Assembly (NCBI GenBank): GCA_023853785.1
Contig: JAJIRX010000995.1
Span: 1-29,051, forward strand
DNA from: Psilocybe azurescens
Lineage: Eukaryota > Basidiomycota > Agaricomycetes > Agaricales > Agrocybaceae
Direction: 5' to 3'
Length of the DNA: 29,051 bases
Part shown: piece by piece, positions 11,473 to 21,356 of the stretch
Position numbering within the stretch: the stretch's first letter is position 1
How the letters are laid out: each line of letters begins with the position of its first letter
The notes under the pieces: generated by a model
Databases searched by the model: none
Told to the model about the DNA's origin: nothing
What the model saw: only the letters and a program-made list of their open reading frames with translations
Made by a program: the position numbers and the translations under genes

Positions 11473-12743
11473 TTATGTCCTTTCATTAACACTTGAGTAG
11501 AACGTCGAAGCCAGTGATGGCACAGAAGAAGAGGCCTCCGAGCTAGATTCATATCTCTCACGAGCCTCCTCCCAATCCGAGTCTAGATTCTGCTCTTCCT
11601 CTCGTTGTTCGGAGTCAGTGCCTACAGTAGAATTGGAACTATACTGTAGTTTGTAAGCATAATCTTGCTACCAGAACTGTTGTACTCATTCCCTGGCTGT
11701 AGGTCAGCAAAACATGATTATCAGACAAATGATTGTAACTACGTACTGAAACAATGGGCAGCGATGCATTTGCGTAGTACCGCACATGAGCTAGGGGAGA
11801 TCCCAATAATGCAAAAGACGGAGAGGCTACGGTGACGGCATTGACGACAAGTGCAAGTGAGTAAGCTGCGCCTGACTCAATAACCAATGTCAGAATATGG
11901 TAGAAGAGTCTTCTGAGATGATGCATTGAACGAGCGGCGCAGTGTATTTTGTGTCCAATAAGAATTGTTGTTATAACTGTGGTGCCTAGTGATACGAACA
12001 TAAGAGCACTTGAAATTTTATTGAATAGGTTGGCTTTTGCGTCACTGGTTAGGTGATTGTTTAACCCTTCTATGGCTGTCACTGCAACGAACAGGCCTGC
12101 GATTACATCCATTAATAGATATGTTCATGCATTTTATCCATGAGACTCACCAAATTCCGCAACGACAAGTATCAGTGGGACTAAAATTGCTGGGAAAGAT
12201 TGTCCCCAAACATGGTAGCATCTCCATATCTGTCGAGATGCTGATGAGGACGATATAATAAAAAAGGATATCCACCAACCAGTAGGCCATCGGATACGAT
12301 TAACAAGGAATAATACAGAAAGCCAGCAAGTGCCCATATCTGTGGAAGGTCACCTTCCACTGTGGAAAGAAAAATGGAGTCTCGTGTGGCTCCTTTAATC
12401 ACGATATTCAAGTCAAGAAAGTACCATTGCATGAGGAAATACATGAAACAAAACATGTACAACACTGAAATGGCTGACACCGCAATGTGACGTTTCAAAT
12501 GGAAACATGTTGATACTATAGGGCATTGTTGAATTTTTTCCGATTCGAAGGGAAGAACCTACGGTAAAAGTACATGGTTCCTCCGTATACCATAGTGTAG
12601 ATGCCTGGCATATGTAAGTTTGGCGACATTGACCAATGTGGAAACGTACCCATCAGGAAATTGAAGAGCATTGAGGCGTTGAGGCAGCCGCTAATCACAC
12701 CTTCCTGGGCACTGACTGGAATTGCAATGTTCGGTGTTGACAT
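11473..12743 (-). CDS. Agaricomycete seven-transmembrane orphan protein
   Basis: Six exons join in phase on the minus strand: 12650-12743, 12563-12604, 12280-12515, 12151-12229, 11747-12096 and 11473-11692, separated by introns of 45-54 nt. The start MSTPNIAIPVSAQ and the internal motifs LMGIYTMVY, MQWYFLDLNIVI, SDGLLIWRCYHVWGQSF, VPLILVVAEFGLF, GTTVITTILI and MSTTVLVARL match a large family of polytopic proteins expanded in Agaricomycetes that I know only as hypothetical. Seven hydrophobic segments are visible. They end in an acidic,-Ser-rich cytosolic tail (EQREEEQNLDSDWEE ... NERT, stop at 11473-11475). The join between the last helix and this tail needs a one-base shift near 11640-11660. 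Alternatively, using the later CTACAG as acceptor joins the tail in phase but deletes the last helix. Receptor or channel function is unknown. Confidence 0.82.
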
Positions 12744-13484
12744 GGGAAATATGGTAGACTGGGGTGATACACTCACCACATACTTTCTTATATACATCGG
12801 TCGACTATCGTATTCATAGCTCAACCTGGTATCAGTACCATATGGCAGATCATGAATGGAATCATTCAGCGACTTCTATGATTCGACTTTCTTAGTTCAT
12901 GAAACTAATATACGTCTTTGTGTTTCAATACAGGTCTTGCTGGGTAGATAAGCCACGGCTGATGAGCAACTGACACGATATCTAACTTACACCTTGTTCT
13001 GGTGCCGAATAGACCAAGGGAGAAAATAGCATCTTCGAGTTCATTTGACATCATTCAGCGATTGCATTGCCAAAAATTTCTCCTCCGACATATATAAATA
13101 TACGAGCGGCTTGATCCCTGAGATCTTGAGTGAGATAGATCTTGTTCTGAAGACAGTGCAATTTGAAGAGCCATCTCGTACCATGCGATCCGGTAGAAGC
13201 CGGTAGAACTTATTTTCGTGAGTTCAAACTTCAACTAGAGAGAGGAAGACGTCTAGTGAGAACCTGGAGTGACGATGTTGTTGCGATAAAGGGTACTTTC
13301 GAATGCTGAGCGCGCAGTCATGACGCGGATCGGGCAGGCCGCTCGTGCCGCTGAGCATTGGAAGCAAAGCTGACGTCATGTGACTATGTGTTGGCCGGTC
13401 CGAAGAATGGCCGCCACACAGATTGCTGCACATCACCGCCGTACTTCATGCCGCACTTTTGAATTTCCAATCTTGATGCAAACT
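12744..13484. other. intergenic, promoter side of the 7-TM gene
   Basis: No coding signal recognised. A TATATAAATA string lies at 13091-13100, too far from any confident start to assign. Confidence 0.3.
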
Positions 13485-13740
13485 AGTGCAAACTCCGCTT
13501 GAATGTAACCATGGCGGGCCAATCGATTTGCAATCGATCGTGTCTTTCCCAGCTATCACCAGGATCGAAACTCCGTTCCCCCATCCTGACACATTCAGCA
13601 TTGACATACCCTCCCCAAATCAACTGTTACAACCGCCTGCGATTACCTGAAAGCTCAGGAAATGATCAATGCACCACCGAAAGCACCAGTCGTGAACGGA
13701 TCGCGATTCAATGGCCAGGAGAGGATGAAAAGAGTCGCCG
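13485..13740 (+). repeat. diverged direct repeat, copy 1
   Basis: Starting at AACTCCGCTTGA (13491), this stretch aligns collinearly with 14831 onward at an offset of about 1340 bases. Shared blocks include TTGATTGTAA-like sequence, a CAATCGATCG region, AGCTATC/AGCTCTC, a TCAACTGTTACAA/AAGTTACAACTATC region, and CCGAAAGCACC followed by GGATC(G/A)CGATT. The two copies are old and diverged. Confidence 0.6.
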
Positions 13741-13902
13741 TAGTAGAATCCATTATGGTGAGTCCCAACGGTGCCCATCCACCGTCTGTGTTCTTCAAAT
13801 CAACATTTCATTTGCAAAGGTCTGAATAGGCGCGATCATCTCTTCGGCGATCCTCCCATCCACGATGATACAGATTCATTTTATGACGCATTGCATCATT
13901 AA
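13511..13902 (+). CDS. possible small two-exon gene, unknown product
   Basis: An ATG at 13511 opens a frame to a GTGAGT donor at 13758. A 62-nt intron ends at TTTGCAAAG (13819), and the second exon (13820-13902) continues in phase to TAA, giving about 109 residues. The C-terminus is charged (EDEKSRRSRIHYG, then LNRRDHLFGDPP and an acidic HDDTDSFYDALHH end). I do not recognise the family. No signal peptide or membrane segment is evident. Most of exon 1 lies in the repeat copy at 13485-13740, and the matching frame in the second copy is interrupted by stops. The gene may therefore be a chance frame in a repeat. The AAG acceptor is unusual but also appears at 23258-23260 in a better-supported gene. 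Confidence 0.3.
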
Positions 13903-14824
13903 CGCGCTTCTCATAGCTGCCCTGACGTCTCTGGAAGCATTTTGTTCCCATCCATACAGACGAACCTGTTAACTTTTACTTTATAACGGAGAGGCGGGAT
14001 GGTCCACATTGAATCCACCATCTAGTTGAGGCGAAACATGCGTCTCGATACTACTGTTAGCCAGAAGATTCATTCTCTTTGTGGCTTTTAATATGGTTGG
14101 ATATAGATACATGGTTCCTCTCGCCTCTCTAGTACAGTAGGAGCAGTCAGGTTATGACATCTGCTACGTTCTTGTCCTCCCACCAGGGTTCCTTAGTATA
14201 CTCGCTGCTGAGGGAATGGGAACCTCAGGCTCCCTGTAACCTCCTTATCATCGCAATGTTCCTCGCAACCGCATCGTTCACGCGTTTCTGATAAATCGCG
14301 TCTGCGCCAATTCTGCGCTCTCTCGGACTCTCACCCAGAGGAAAACGAATGCAATCTCGTCGCCAATAGACAGGCGAGAGCAACTATGTGTTTCAAAATT
14401 GACCCACACCGATCTACCGAGAAAGCCGATGGGATGCTTCTGGACCGTCTCGGAGCCACATCGATCCTCTGGATCTCTCTGTGGTTCTAGTCCTTATCCG
14501 AGTGCCCTACTGTTGGATGCTGATCATGCGGGTTTGCTCACGGTTCCAATGGATATTCTCGCCTCATATCAAGAGAGAGAGACCAGGCTGTTGTTGCAAT
14601 AGTCAAGTGCTTTGTCGGAGTTCACACACAAGGGAATTGGACTGATTGCCCTAGAATATCCATCATCTACTCCATCAGCGCCGAAGTTCGAAACAGATTT
14701 TCTTTAATTAATTGCTGTTACACATTACTGTGGAACAGAAAGCAGGCAGCGGAGTCAGCATGGTGGCGGGGACGGGCGCAGATATACGGTGCCAACAATT
14801 GAAATTTGAACCCACCCGTTCAAA
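13903..14824. other. intergenic between repeat copies
   Basis: No gene recognised. Two sites resemble each other in order, GCATCATTAACGCGCTTCTCATA near 13894 and CGCATCGTTCACGCGTTTCTGATA near 14270, suggesting further repeat remnants. A perfect 14-base palindrome TTCAAACGTTTGAA lies at 14819-14832. Confidence 0.35.
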
Positions 14825-15075
14825 CGTTTGAATTCCGCTTGATTGTAATTCATGCATCGTATCCAAGCTAATCGATCGATGGTATCTTTTCAGCTCTCGC
14901 GATGATCAACGCTGCATTCCCCTTTCCAGACGCGCTCAACATTCTCTAAATTCCACACTTCCAAGTTACAACTATCTGTGATCATCTTAACGGTCATGGA
15001 GCGGTCTATGCACTTCCGAAAGCACCGTAATGAAGGGATCACGATTGGCTAGGAGACGCGGGAAAGAGCCATCCG
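14825..15075 (+). repeat. diverged direct repeat, copy 2
   Basis: Partner of the repeat at 13485-13740, same orientation, offset about 1340 then 1338 bases along its length, so nearly gap-free. The open frame present in copy 1 is broken here. Confidence 0.6.
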
Positions 15076-16018
15076 GGTCGGATCGCCCTCGTGACAGCCT
15101 TGCTCATCATCTTATTTCCTCTTTCAACTTATATCTCATTCACTTAATGACTTTCAGGAGGGCCAACGTCTGTCTGTAAAGTTGCCACGCTCTCTTCGAG
15201 AATCCGTCCTGTCCTAGGCAGGTTTAAAATAGATAATCACACCGGTCTCGGAGAAATGATCATTTCTTCTCATCTCGCCTAGACTTCGGAATCGGCTCAA
15301 GAGCTGTATTGATCACAATGATCTCTCTATCGTTATGATCGCCGTCGGCTTTTGATCATCGTACTGTGTTTCAATACGATGTCGTAGGTTTTTTTGTTCG
15401 CCTCATTCCTGTCTACTCTAGAGACACCAGGCTATCGTTACATCACACGTTGACAGAGTTTATACAGCGCAGGCGTCTAGCGCACCATCGAGCATTCCAC
15501 CTTCTTATCCGAGTTATTACACCACAGGAAAATATCTCTTGTAAAGCTTGAACCCTGTCTACTGAGGAGCAATATTCAAACGTACATACATCATTTCCTG
15601 CTGGTATTAATCCATGGTGATCATTCGTCCAGATCGGATGCCTGGCTAGAATTCATATCATCGATAAACCTTGCGCCTCTACGGAGGTCGTAATAGCTTA
15701 CTGGAAACGCCCTCTGTCGACCCCACCGGAATAATCCTCTGACGGCTATATAGGTACATTCTCAACTACTTCCCATGCCCTGAACTTAGACCATGACAGA
15801 CTCGAAAAACGCCAAAATAACTGGCCAGACATAAATTGTTACAACGTACTGTCAATTCTGATATTTATCCGAGGTGAACCTTGCCTCAGATGGCGGGACA
15901 TCATGTACTGAAAGTTGACAGCTGCGTCTCGGGAGGAGTGATCCGTGACAGATCATTGCATCAAGACCGTGGAGTCGGTAGTCGGTATGTTACAAGGCAA
16001 CGGTTCGGCGGTGGCGCA
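15076..16018. other. intergenic, no gene recognised
   Basis: Only short open frames without motifs or consistent splice signals. Nothing could be assigned. Confidence 0.3.
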
Positions 16019-16294
16019 TTATGCTCCTTGGACTGTGCACCCTTGTTGTCTTGCTCGCATAGAGTAGCAGAATCGTCTGTTCCTCATCGGCATATCTATC
16101 ACAACCGCCTCGTTCGTAAACAGCGAGCTCGCCACCCCACTCGCATTCAGCAGCGCCGTCAGTGCCACCTTCAGCGGATCCACAAAACACCCCTCACTAC
16201 ATGCACCTACTCCTGCTTCACTAGAAAGGGTTCTGACTATGGTTCTTGAAGAATGAGATGGCAATGGCTGAGCAGGAATATCTTTACTTTCCAC
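16019..16294 (-). pseudogene. relic of mitochondrial chaperonin HSP60 C-terminus
   Basis: The minus strand reads SRTIV, then VDPLKVALTALLNASGVASS, then EAVVIDMP. These align with the end of HSP60/GroEL proteins, where a TRTIxxNAGEEG segment is followed by VDPLKVVRTALxxASGVASLL and EVAIVDAPE. The roughly 40 residues normally between the two parts are missing or scrambled, and nothing of the other 450 residues of HSP60 is visible upstream. The reading frame itself is open from 16294 to 16019, but the piece lacks the ATPase domain and cannot be a working chaperonin. It lies immediately left of the transposon at 16376, so capture or breakage by mobile DNA is one explanation. The functional HSP60 gene is presumably elsewhere in the genome. 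Confidence 0.75.
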
Positions 16295-16366
16295 CTAAGC
16301 TTGCTCGGCCATAGTATGCCATCGGTGATGCCATATCTGTCATTCGTAAACTTTAATTTTTCATTG

Positions 16367-16375
16367 GTGCTGGTG
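16367..16375. repeat. left target-site duplication, GTGCTGGTG
   Basis: Nine bases identical to those at 18114-18122, directly abutting the GGGCAT end of the element. Confidence 0.85.
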
Positions 16376-16629
16376 GGGCATCAGGAAATGTGCGTGGCAA
16401 GGTTGCGTGCTTGCGTGCGCTTGAGTGCCACACAAGTGCACGCAAACAAACATGCGCAACATTTGCGTGCATTTGCGCGGACTTGGATCATACAAGCGTG
16501 AATATGCACAACTTACTTAATTTAGTTGGTCAATTCAATGTATATGTGCGTGCATTAGTGATAAATAAATTATGAGAAACCGGTTAAACTGCCTACTATT
16601 AACTTGTGATATCTTATATCTATGGTTAA

Positions 16630-17085
16630 TTAGCTCTCGCTTTGCTTCCTCTTCTTCGGAATGGGTCTCGGCCTGGGGCGAGGTTGTACTAGTAAATTTT
16701 CTATTGGATTTGACTTTGGAAAGTTGACATAATTAGGTCCCGGTTTGACAAAATTAAAAGACATTAGTGGACACATTTGAGATAGGCAAAATGTCAACAA
16801 TAAAATACTGAACTCACCTCCATTTCATTATCCTCTTCTTGTCGACCTCTGCGATTCCAATTCTCAGGAAGGTAAGCATATGGTCAATGTGAGACCAATT
16901 TGAGATAGTCAATGAAGGTATGGCTACACCGTGACACCATTGATATAATAAATTGGGACAAGTCTAGAAACTGTATTGTGATGCTCTGTGGAGCCATCGT
17001 GCTCTCCAGCGTCAGCAAAGTATTTGTATATGTACTTTATCGGGCCCCTAATTAATTGCCAATCGAAAGGATACTAGGCCGGTAT
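16630..17085 (-). pseudogene. relic coding exons inside the transposon
   Basis: Three minus-strand pieces look like decayed protein-coding exons in order: YPFDWQLIRGPIKYIYKYF with EHDGSTEHHNTVSRLVPIYY (about 16945-17085), then LPENWNRRGRQEEDNEME ending at a GTGAGT donor (about 16818-16875), then a Pro/Arg-rich tail ending in a nuclear-localisation-like PKKRKQSES and TAA at 16630-16632. The joins lack good acceptors, so no full gene can be built. The pieces resemble, from memory only, ORFs common in Agaricomycete repeats; I cannot name a family. They may be cargo or the remains of the element's own gene. Confidence 0.5.
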
Positions 17086-17621
17086 GTCATTCATGTTAAT
17101 TTTATGAACTTACAATGACCATCTCGTTGCGATTTATATTTAAATATGAAGCCGTGATTGCCAAAGATTGGGAAGGGAAGGGAAAATCAGTTAACACAAT
17201 ATTCTCTCCTCTTGTTCACGTTGAGTATAAATATGTAACAGCTTGAAACAATGAATCTAAAAGCGAAACTAGCAACAGAGACCACAATGACAACTCAATT
17301 TACAAAAGGAATCATCTCAACAAAAAAATTGGCGGAGTTCACACATCTAAAACTCAAATTTGAAGTAGTATTGAAATTTGAAACATGAGCAACGAAAATA
17401 ATCATTTCAACGCAAACAATTCAGAGTGTTTACACATCTAAAATGTCAATTTCGAGTTGGATAGCAAGTAGAAACATAAATAATAATGTGCAAAGCGAGT
17501 TTAATTTATTTCAATATGGTTTTGTGTAGGTAAGGGATGCTGAGCACTGACCGAGTGCACTTGCGTGTTTCTAAACATTGATTGAGTGGTATTGCGTGGT
17601 GGTTAAGTGTGGTTGCGTGGT

Positions 17622-17705
17622 GGTTGCGTGGTGGCTGTGTGTGGTTGCGTGGTGGCTGTGTGTGGTTGCGTGGTGGCTGTGTGTGGTTGCGTGGTGGCTG
17701 TGTGC
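17622..17705 (+). repeat. 21-bp minisatellite inside the transposon
   Basis: Three perfect tandem copies of GGTTGCGTGGTGGCTGTGTG(T) at 17622-17642, 17643-17663 and 17664-17684, and a fourth (17685-17705) differing at its last base. Degenerate GGTTGCGTGGT-like units extend both sides from about 17590 to 17740. The unit contains the TTGCGTG core that recurs in the subterminal regions. Confidence 0.9.
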
Positions 17706-18113
17706 AGGCTGCGTGCGGTTGAGTGTCAGTTGCACGTAGGCTGAGTGCATTCATGTAAAAGTTGTGTGTTCACAAGTGTACATTATTTGAACAGAGGGCG
17801 GTGGAGAGTAGTAGCTGTTTTCCCTAAGCAGAACTGAGCACATGTCAGTAATATAGAGTGCATTACATGGAATTGTTTATTAAGAGTAGGCGGGACAGTA
17901 TTTAAATGAGCCTCACATAACTAATTTCAACATGGAAAGGTATCAGAAAGCACGGAGTTGATTCAAGTCCATGTCAAGTCTCAGTAAGCAACAGTAAAGG
18001 TATGGCAATATTATTGTTACTTATAAAGATAATCCGACTATACACTCAAATGCGTATACTAAGTCCAAGTTGCGTGGCACGCAAATGCACGCAACGCAGA
18101 TTTCCGTATGCCC

Positions 18114-18122
18114 GTGCTGGTG
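18114..18122. repeat. right target-site duplication, GTGCTGGTG
   Basis: Nine bases identical to 16367-16375, directly after the TATGCCC end of the element. Confidence 0.85.
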
Positions 18123-18274
18123 TATTGTGCGGATTGATGATTAATCAAAACAAAATTGTCCACTAAATAAGATCAAGATATATACGCGTGTTATACAGAC
18201 GGTTTGGTCGGCAATGGTGGTGAAAAGGTCTGGTATTTGATAAGTATTATAGCACCGACAGCCGTAAACGAAAT

Positions 18275-19949
18275 CTAAATGATTGGAGCCCTAATAACGC
18301 GATCAACCTCGTAATTCCCTTCGTCACCATCATTGGCCAATATTCCGCGCACTTTCAATACCATCCGACTGCATAGCGTAGATGACATTGCAATTGAAAA
18401 TCCCAGGGAGCATCAAAATTCTCCTGTACAACACGTTAAAATTGATCACACGAAGAGCTATTAAATCGGCTTACCAGGTCCACTATCCAGATAACCATAC
18501 AGATAAGGTAAGTAGCCCCGGTACTGAATGTGTTAGTGAATTAGTGTACGTCGCTCTGGCTTAATGAATTGAAACACTTGCGCTATGAAATAAAGAATCG
18601 AATCTTGAACCAACATATTAACGAGATTTACACTAGTGGAATAATACGATCCCCGGAAACTGAAGTGCCGAAGTCCTTGCATGATTGCCAGTGTGCACAA
18701 GAAGCACTCAAATGAAAATGTGGGAATCCAAAAGGCGTATGAATAGGGTTGAATGCTCAAGAAAGTGCAGAAATTTCCTCCAGGGATCGCAACTGCACGG
18801 ACTGAATTATCTGGGGAATAAAAGTCTGTCTTAGATTCTTGTCGAATTGATATTAATCATAGGGGACTATAGCAATTACCCATATTTTCTTGGTTGGAAG
18901 CTATCACCATCACGACCGTGGAAGCCGCGGTTGACAATATGTAGAGAGGTATCATGTATGCCAAGAGTTTATGGCTCTTGTTGAAAAGTGCATACAGTCG
19001 TACCTGCAAAATGGCTACAGTCATATTTGGGTTAGTACGGCCTAAAACCAGTTATTTGAGGCACCATTAACTTTCCTTGTGCAAGAAGGGGTCCCAACAC
19101 ACCCGTCCAATCCTGCCAGTATGCAAAATGTAAACCTTAAACGACATGTTAATTGACATTGAAGACCCGAAGTGATACTACACTCACAGCTACGAATGAA
19201 ATAGACCATAAATAATTAGCGTTCCTTATGGTGTCCCAACCTTCATGCAAATACACACAACTGAGAGAAAAAGGTCAGGTATACCTACGTGGTGTTTGAT
19301 TAATGCTGTACATACTTCGTTATCAATATTAGGAGACAGGAATGCTATATATACCAACATAAGCAAATATATGCGCTGAGGTATTTGCAGCTTACCATAT
19401 GTATGATATCTAATGGAAGTTTGCTTGCAGTAGCGTATATGAGAAGCTGACAATATGACTTACGCGACTGCGGCAATAAAGTAATAACGATTCTGGCACC
19501 GGACAGTCAGCTTCTTTCAAAATGTCAAAAATATTAAACTGACCAGGAAAAACAACAGTTTCACAAAGCTGAAGCGCTTGTTCTTGATAGAGGCCAGCCG
19601 TACTCAGTGAAAGTGTCCGTGAAAAATAGAAGAAATACGCACCCACAGAAAGGCTATCTGGCTCGTAGGAAAATCCGAACGAGTGTCAGTATGGTGGATG
19701 TTAGCCACAATGAGTTGACTTGCCTCTTGGTCGAAGGTGATGACTATTATGCAGGCACATATTCACCGCGTGCCTTCGTAAATTTACATTGTGCTGCTCA
19801 CTATAATCATATAGAACGATGGAAGTTGACGATACTACAAAGCGGTGGGAACATGAGTAACATGGAAAGAGAGCAGGATCAGACACACATGTGGATTGCG
19901 ATTGACGTACGTCTACAGAGTCTGATAAACTATACGGCTTGTATACCAC
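18275..19949 (-). CDS. DUF6533-type seven-transmembrane protein
   Basis: The C-terminal five exons are well supported: 19188-19260, 18880-19003 (RLYALFNKSHKLLAYMIPLY), 18582-18810 (AIPGGNFCTFL, YAFWIPTFSFECFLC, VQDSILYFI), 18475-18523 (ATYLICMVIWIVDL) and 18275-18423 (GFSIAMSSTLCSRMVL then an acidic tail to TAG). These follow the order of Agaricomycete DUF6533 proteins. The DUF6533 core itself is visible as ISYIW and KLQIPQRIYLLMLVYIAF near 19330-19412, but joined only by a one-base shift at GGTAAG. The N-terminal exons are uncertain; an ATG at 19949 with a GTAGAC|GTACGT donor is the best candidate start. The intron 18524-18581 starts with GC rather than GT. A base appears to be missing near 18400 (CCCTGGG). 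Function of this expanded family is unknown; a plasma-membrane sensor role is only a guess. Confidence 0.75.
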
Positions 19950-20149
19950 GGATTAACTCGTCCATTGGCTGAGGGGATAATAAAATGGACGTAGTGTTCA
20001 TTCAGGATTGTGGGAAATGTATCCAGAGTAACTAGGGTTGAAGGAATATGGGGGATCCAATCGATTTCGGATACGTCTTTTATGGACCACAGAAATTAAG
20101 GGAACTCAAACTCCCCACAAAGCAATGGATCAATCACATTCGGAGCTAC
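19950..20149. other. intergenic
   Basis: Promoter side of the DUF6533 gene; no specific element recognised. Confidence 0.3.
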
Positions 20150-20445
20150 GTAGAGTCAGAGATAGCTTCTCACCACTACTTCAGATATGTTTTTCTGATG
20201 TTCTAAACCGAAAGATATACAGGATATATGGTGTTGTTGACATCGATTCTATAATAAAAATCATCACAGACGAGCCTGGAAGTATTTCTTACCACGCAAT
20301 TTGTATTATTAAATATGCTGAGGCGGAGAGAGCCTCTATGACACAAAATTAGCACGAAAAAGCCTGCAGTGCTAAATCCCAACCTTTAGGGCTCAAATTG
20401 AAGTCAATAAGTGAATAGACAAGGAAAATTGTAGTACAAAGAGTC
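20150..20445 (+). repeat. diverged direct duplication, copy 1
   Basis: Aligns collinearly with 20759-21075. Shared blocks include GTAGA(G/A)TCAGAGATA, TTCACCACT(A/G)CTTC, ATCA(T/C)CACAGACGAGCCTGGA, AGCCTGCAGTGC and AGTACAA, with an offset growing from 609 to about 630 bases. A 104-codon frame (20038-20352) runs into this copy, but it is disrupted in copy 2 and matches no family I know. Confidence 0.75.
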
Positions 20446-20758
20446 GAGGAATAAGGGCGCGTCTCTTATATACGCAGAAATAAAGGGCAGGATTTATTTT
20501 TATACCTCTGACATTCCCCAGTAATAGCGACACGATCTGTCAAAGTGTTGTCTTACAACGTTGGGTCAAATATGCATGGCATCTAATAATTATCAGATGA
20601 ACAAACGAGCCTTATAATTAATTACGAGAGAAATTCACTCCCATCAATACCCCGTCAATCATCTAATTTTAGACGGTAGACAATGAAACAGCATCAATCA
20701 GCAGCCATCAGAATTGTTGAGGTATAGAGCATTCCGAAAGCGGGATAAGCCACATCGG

Positions 20759-21075
20759 TAGAATCAGAGATATCTCTTCACCACTGCTTCGGACACGTAT
20801 TTTCCCATCTTCTAAAGCTAGACCTCAGAATATATCGTGTTCCTGGTGCTGATATCATCATAAACATCACCACAGACGAGCCTGGACGTATCTTTCACCA
20901 CACAATTTGGATCAAATTCTAATTCGGTACGATGTATTGGAAATACATATTAAGATAGAAAATTTCTATGACGCAATGCCTACGCCAGCAAGCCTGCAGT
21001 GCGGACTACCAACCGTCAGGGCACAAATATAAGTCATTGGGTATATGCACAAGGAAGATCAGAGTACAACCGTCA
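20759..21075 (+). repeat. diverged direct duplication, copy 2
   Basis: Second copy of the unit at 20150-20445, same orientation. Several small insertions and stops show it is not maintained as coding sequence. Confidence 0.75.
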
Positions 21076-21356
21076 ATAGAAAATATTCAACATCCGATAA
21101 TAAAATGATCAAAAACCTCCCATCATAGCGGTGATATCATTAAGTGACAGCTTGTAGTATTGGCTGCAAAAGCTCAAAATACAGTGCAAGATCAAAATGT
21201 GCTACGCGTTAAATATTGATCATGTTCCAGTGATTAAACTCGCCATAGAGAAACTGGGTGTCGACTTTGAAAACATTAAGGCCTACCTAGGTCAATGCAG
21301 TCTATAAAAACTCCCTCTTCGGATAAGAATTGAGACAAAATGCTGTAAAATATTTG
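21076..21356. other. intergenic, nothing recognised
   Basis: AT-rich sequence without a coding signal. Confidence 0.3.

Larger units (their letters stand above)
16376..18113. mobile_element. 1.74-kb non-autonomous DNA transposon with TIRs and 9-bp TSD
   Basis: The left end (16376-16398, GGGCATCAGGAAATGTGCG...) and the inverted right end (18091-18113) match at 19 of 23 bases, both starting GGGCAT. A perfect 9-bp duplication GTGCTGGTG flanks the element. Both ends carry many subterminal TTGCGTGC/GCACGCAA motifs in both orientations, as expected of transposase-binding arrays. The interior has a 21-bp minisatellite and minus-strand relic exons but no intact transposase, so it would need to be moved in trans. 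Terminal repeats with a 9-bp duplication suit a Mutator-like element; 8-bp families (hAT, Kyakuja-Dileera-Zisupton) are possible only if the ends are redrawn asymmetrically. A related end lies at 21357-21515. Superfamily is not assigned. Confidence 0.88.

Noticed and set aside
14819..14832. Perfect palindrome TTCAAACGTTTGAA, and AACGTTCGAACGTT at 21809-21822
   Set aside because: Too short and isolated to claim as regulatory sites; a few such palindromes are expected by chance in 29 kb.
15881..16249. 122-codon plus-strand frame
   Set aside because: It is antisense to the HSP60-like fragment, which has real family motifs.
17130..17250. Plus-strand peptide-like stretch (FIFKYEAVIAKDWEGKGKS) in the transposon
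   Set aside because: Protein-like in appearance but short, without splice signals, and opposite to better minus-strand candidates; likely chance.
16376..18113. Helitron interpretation of the element
   Set aside because: Helitrons lack terminal inverted repeats and target duplications, both of which are present here.
19607..19972. 121-codon plus-strand frame
   Set aside because: It overlaps the presumed N-terminal exons of the minus-strand DUF6533 gene and shows no motif.
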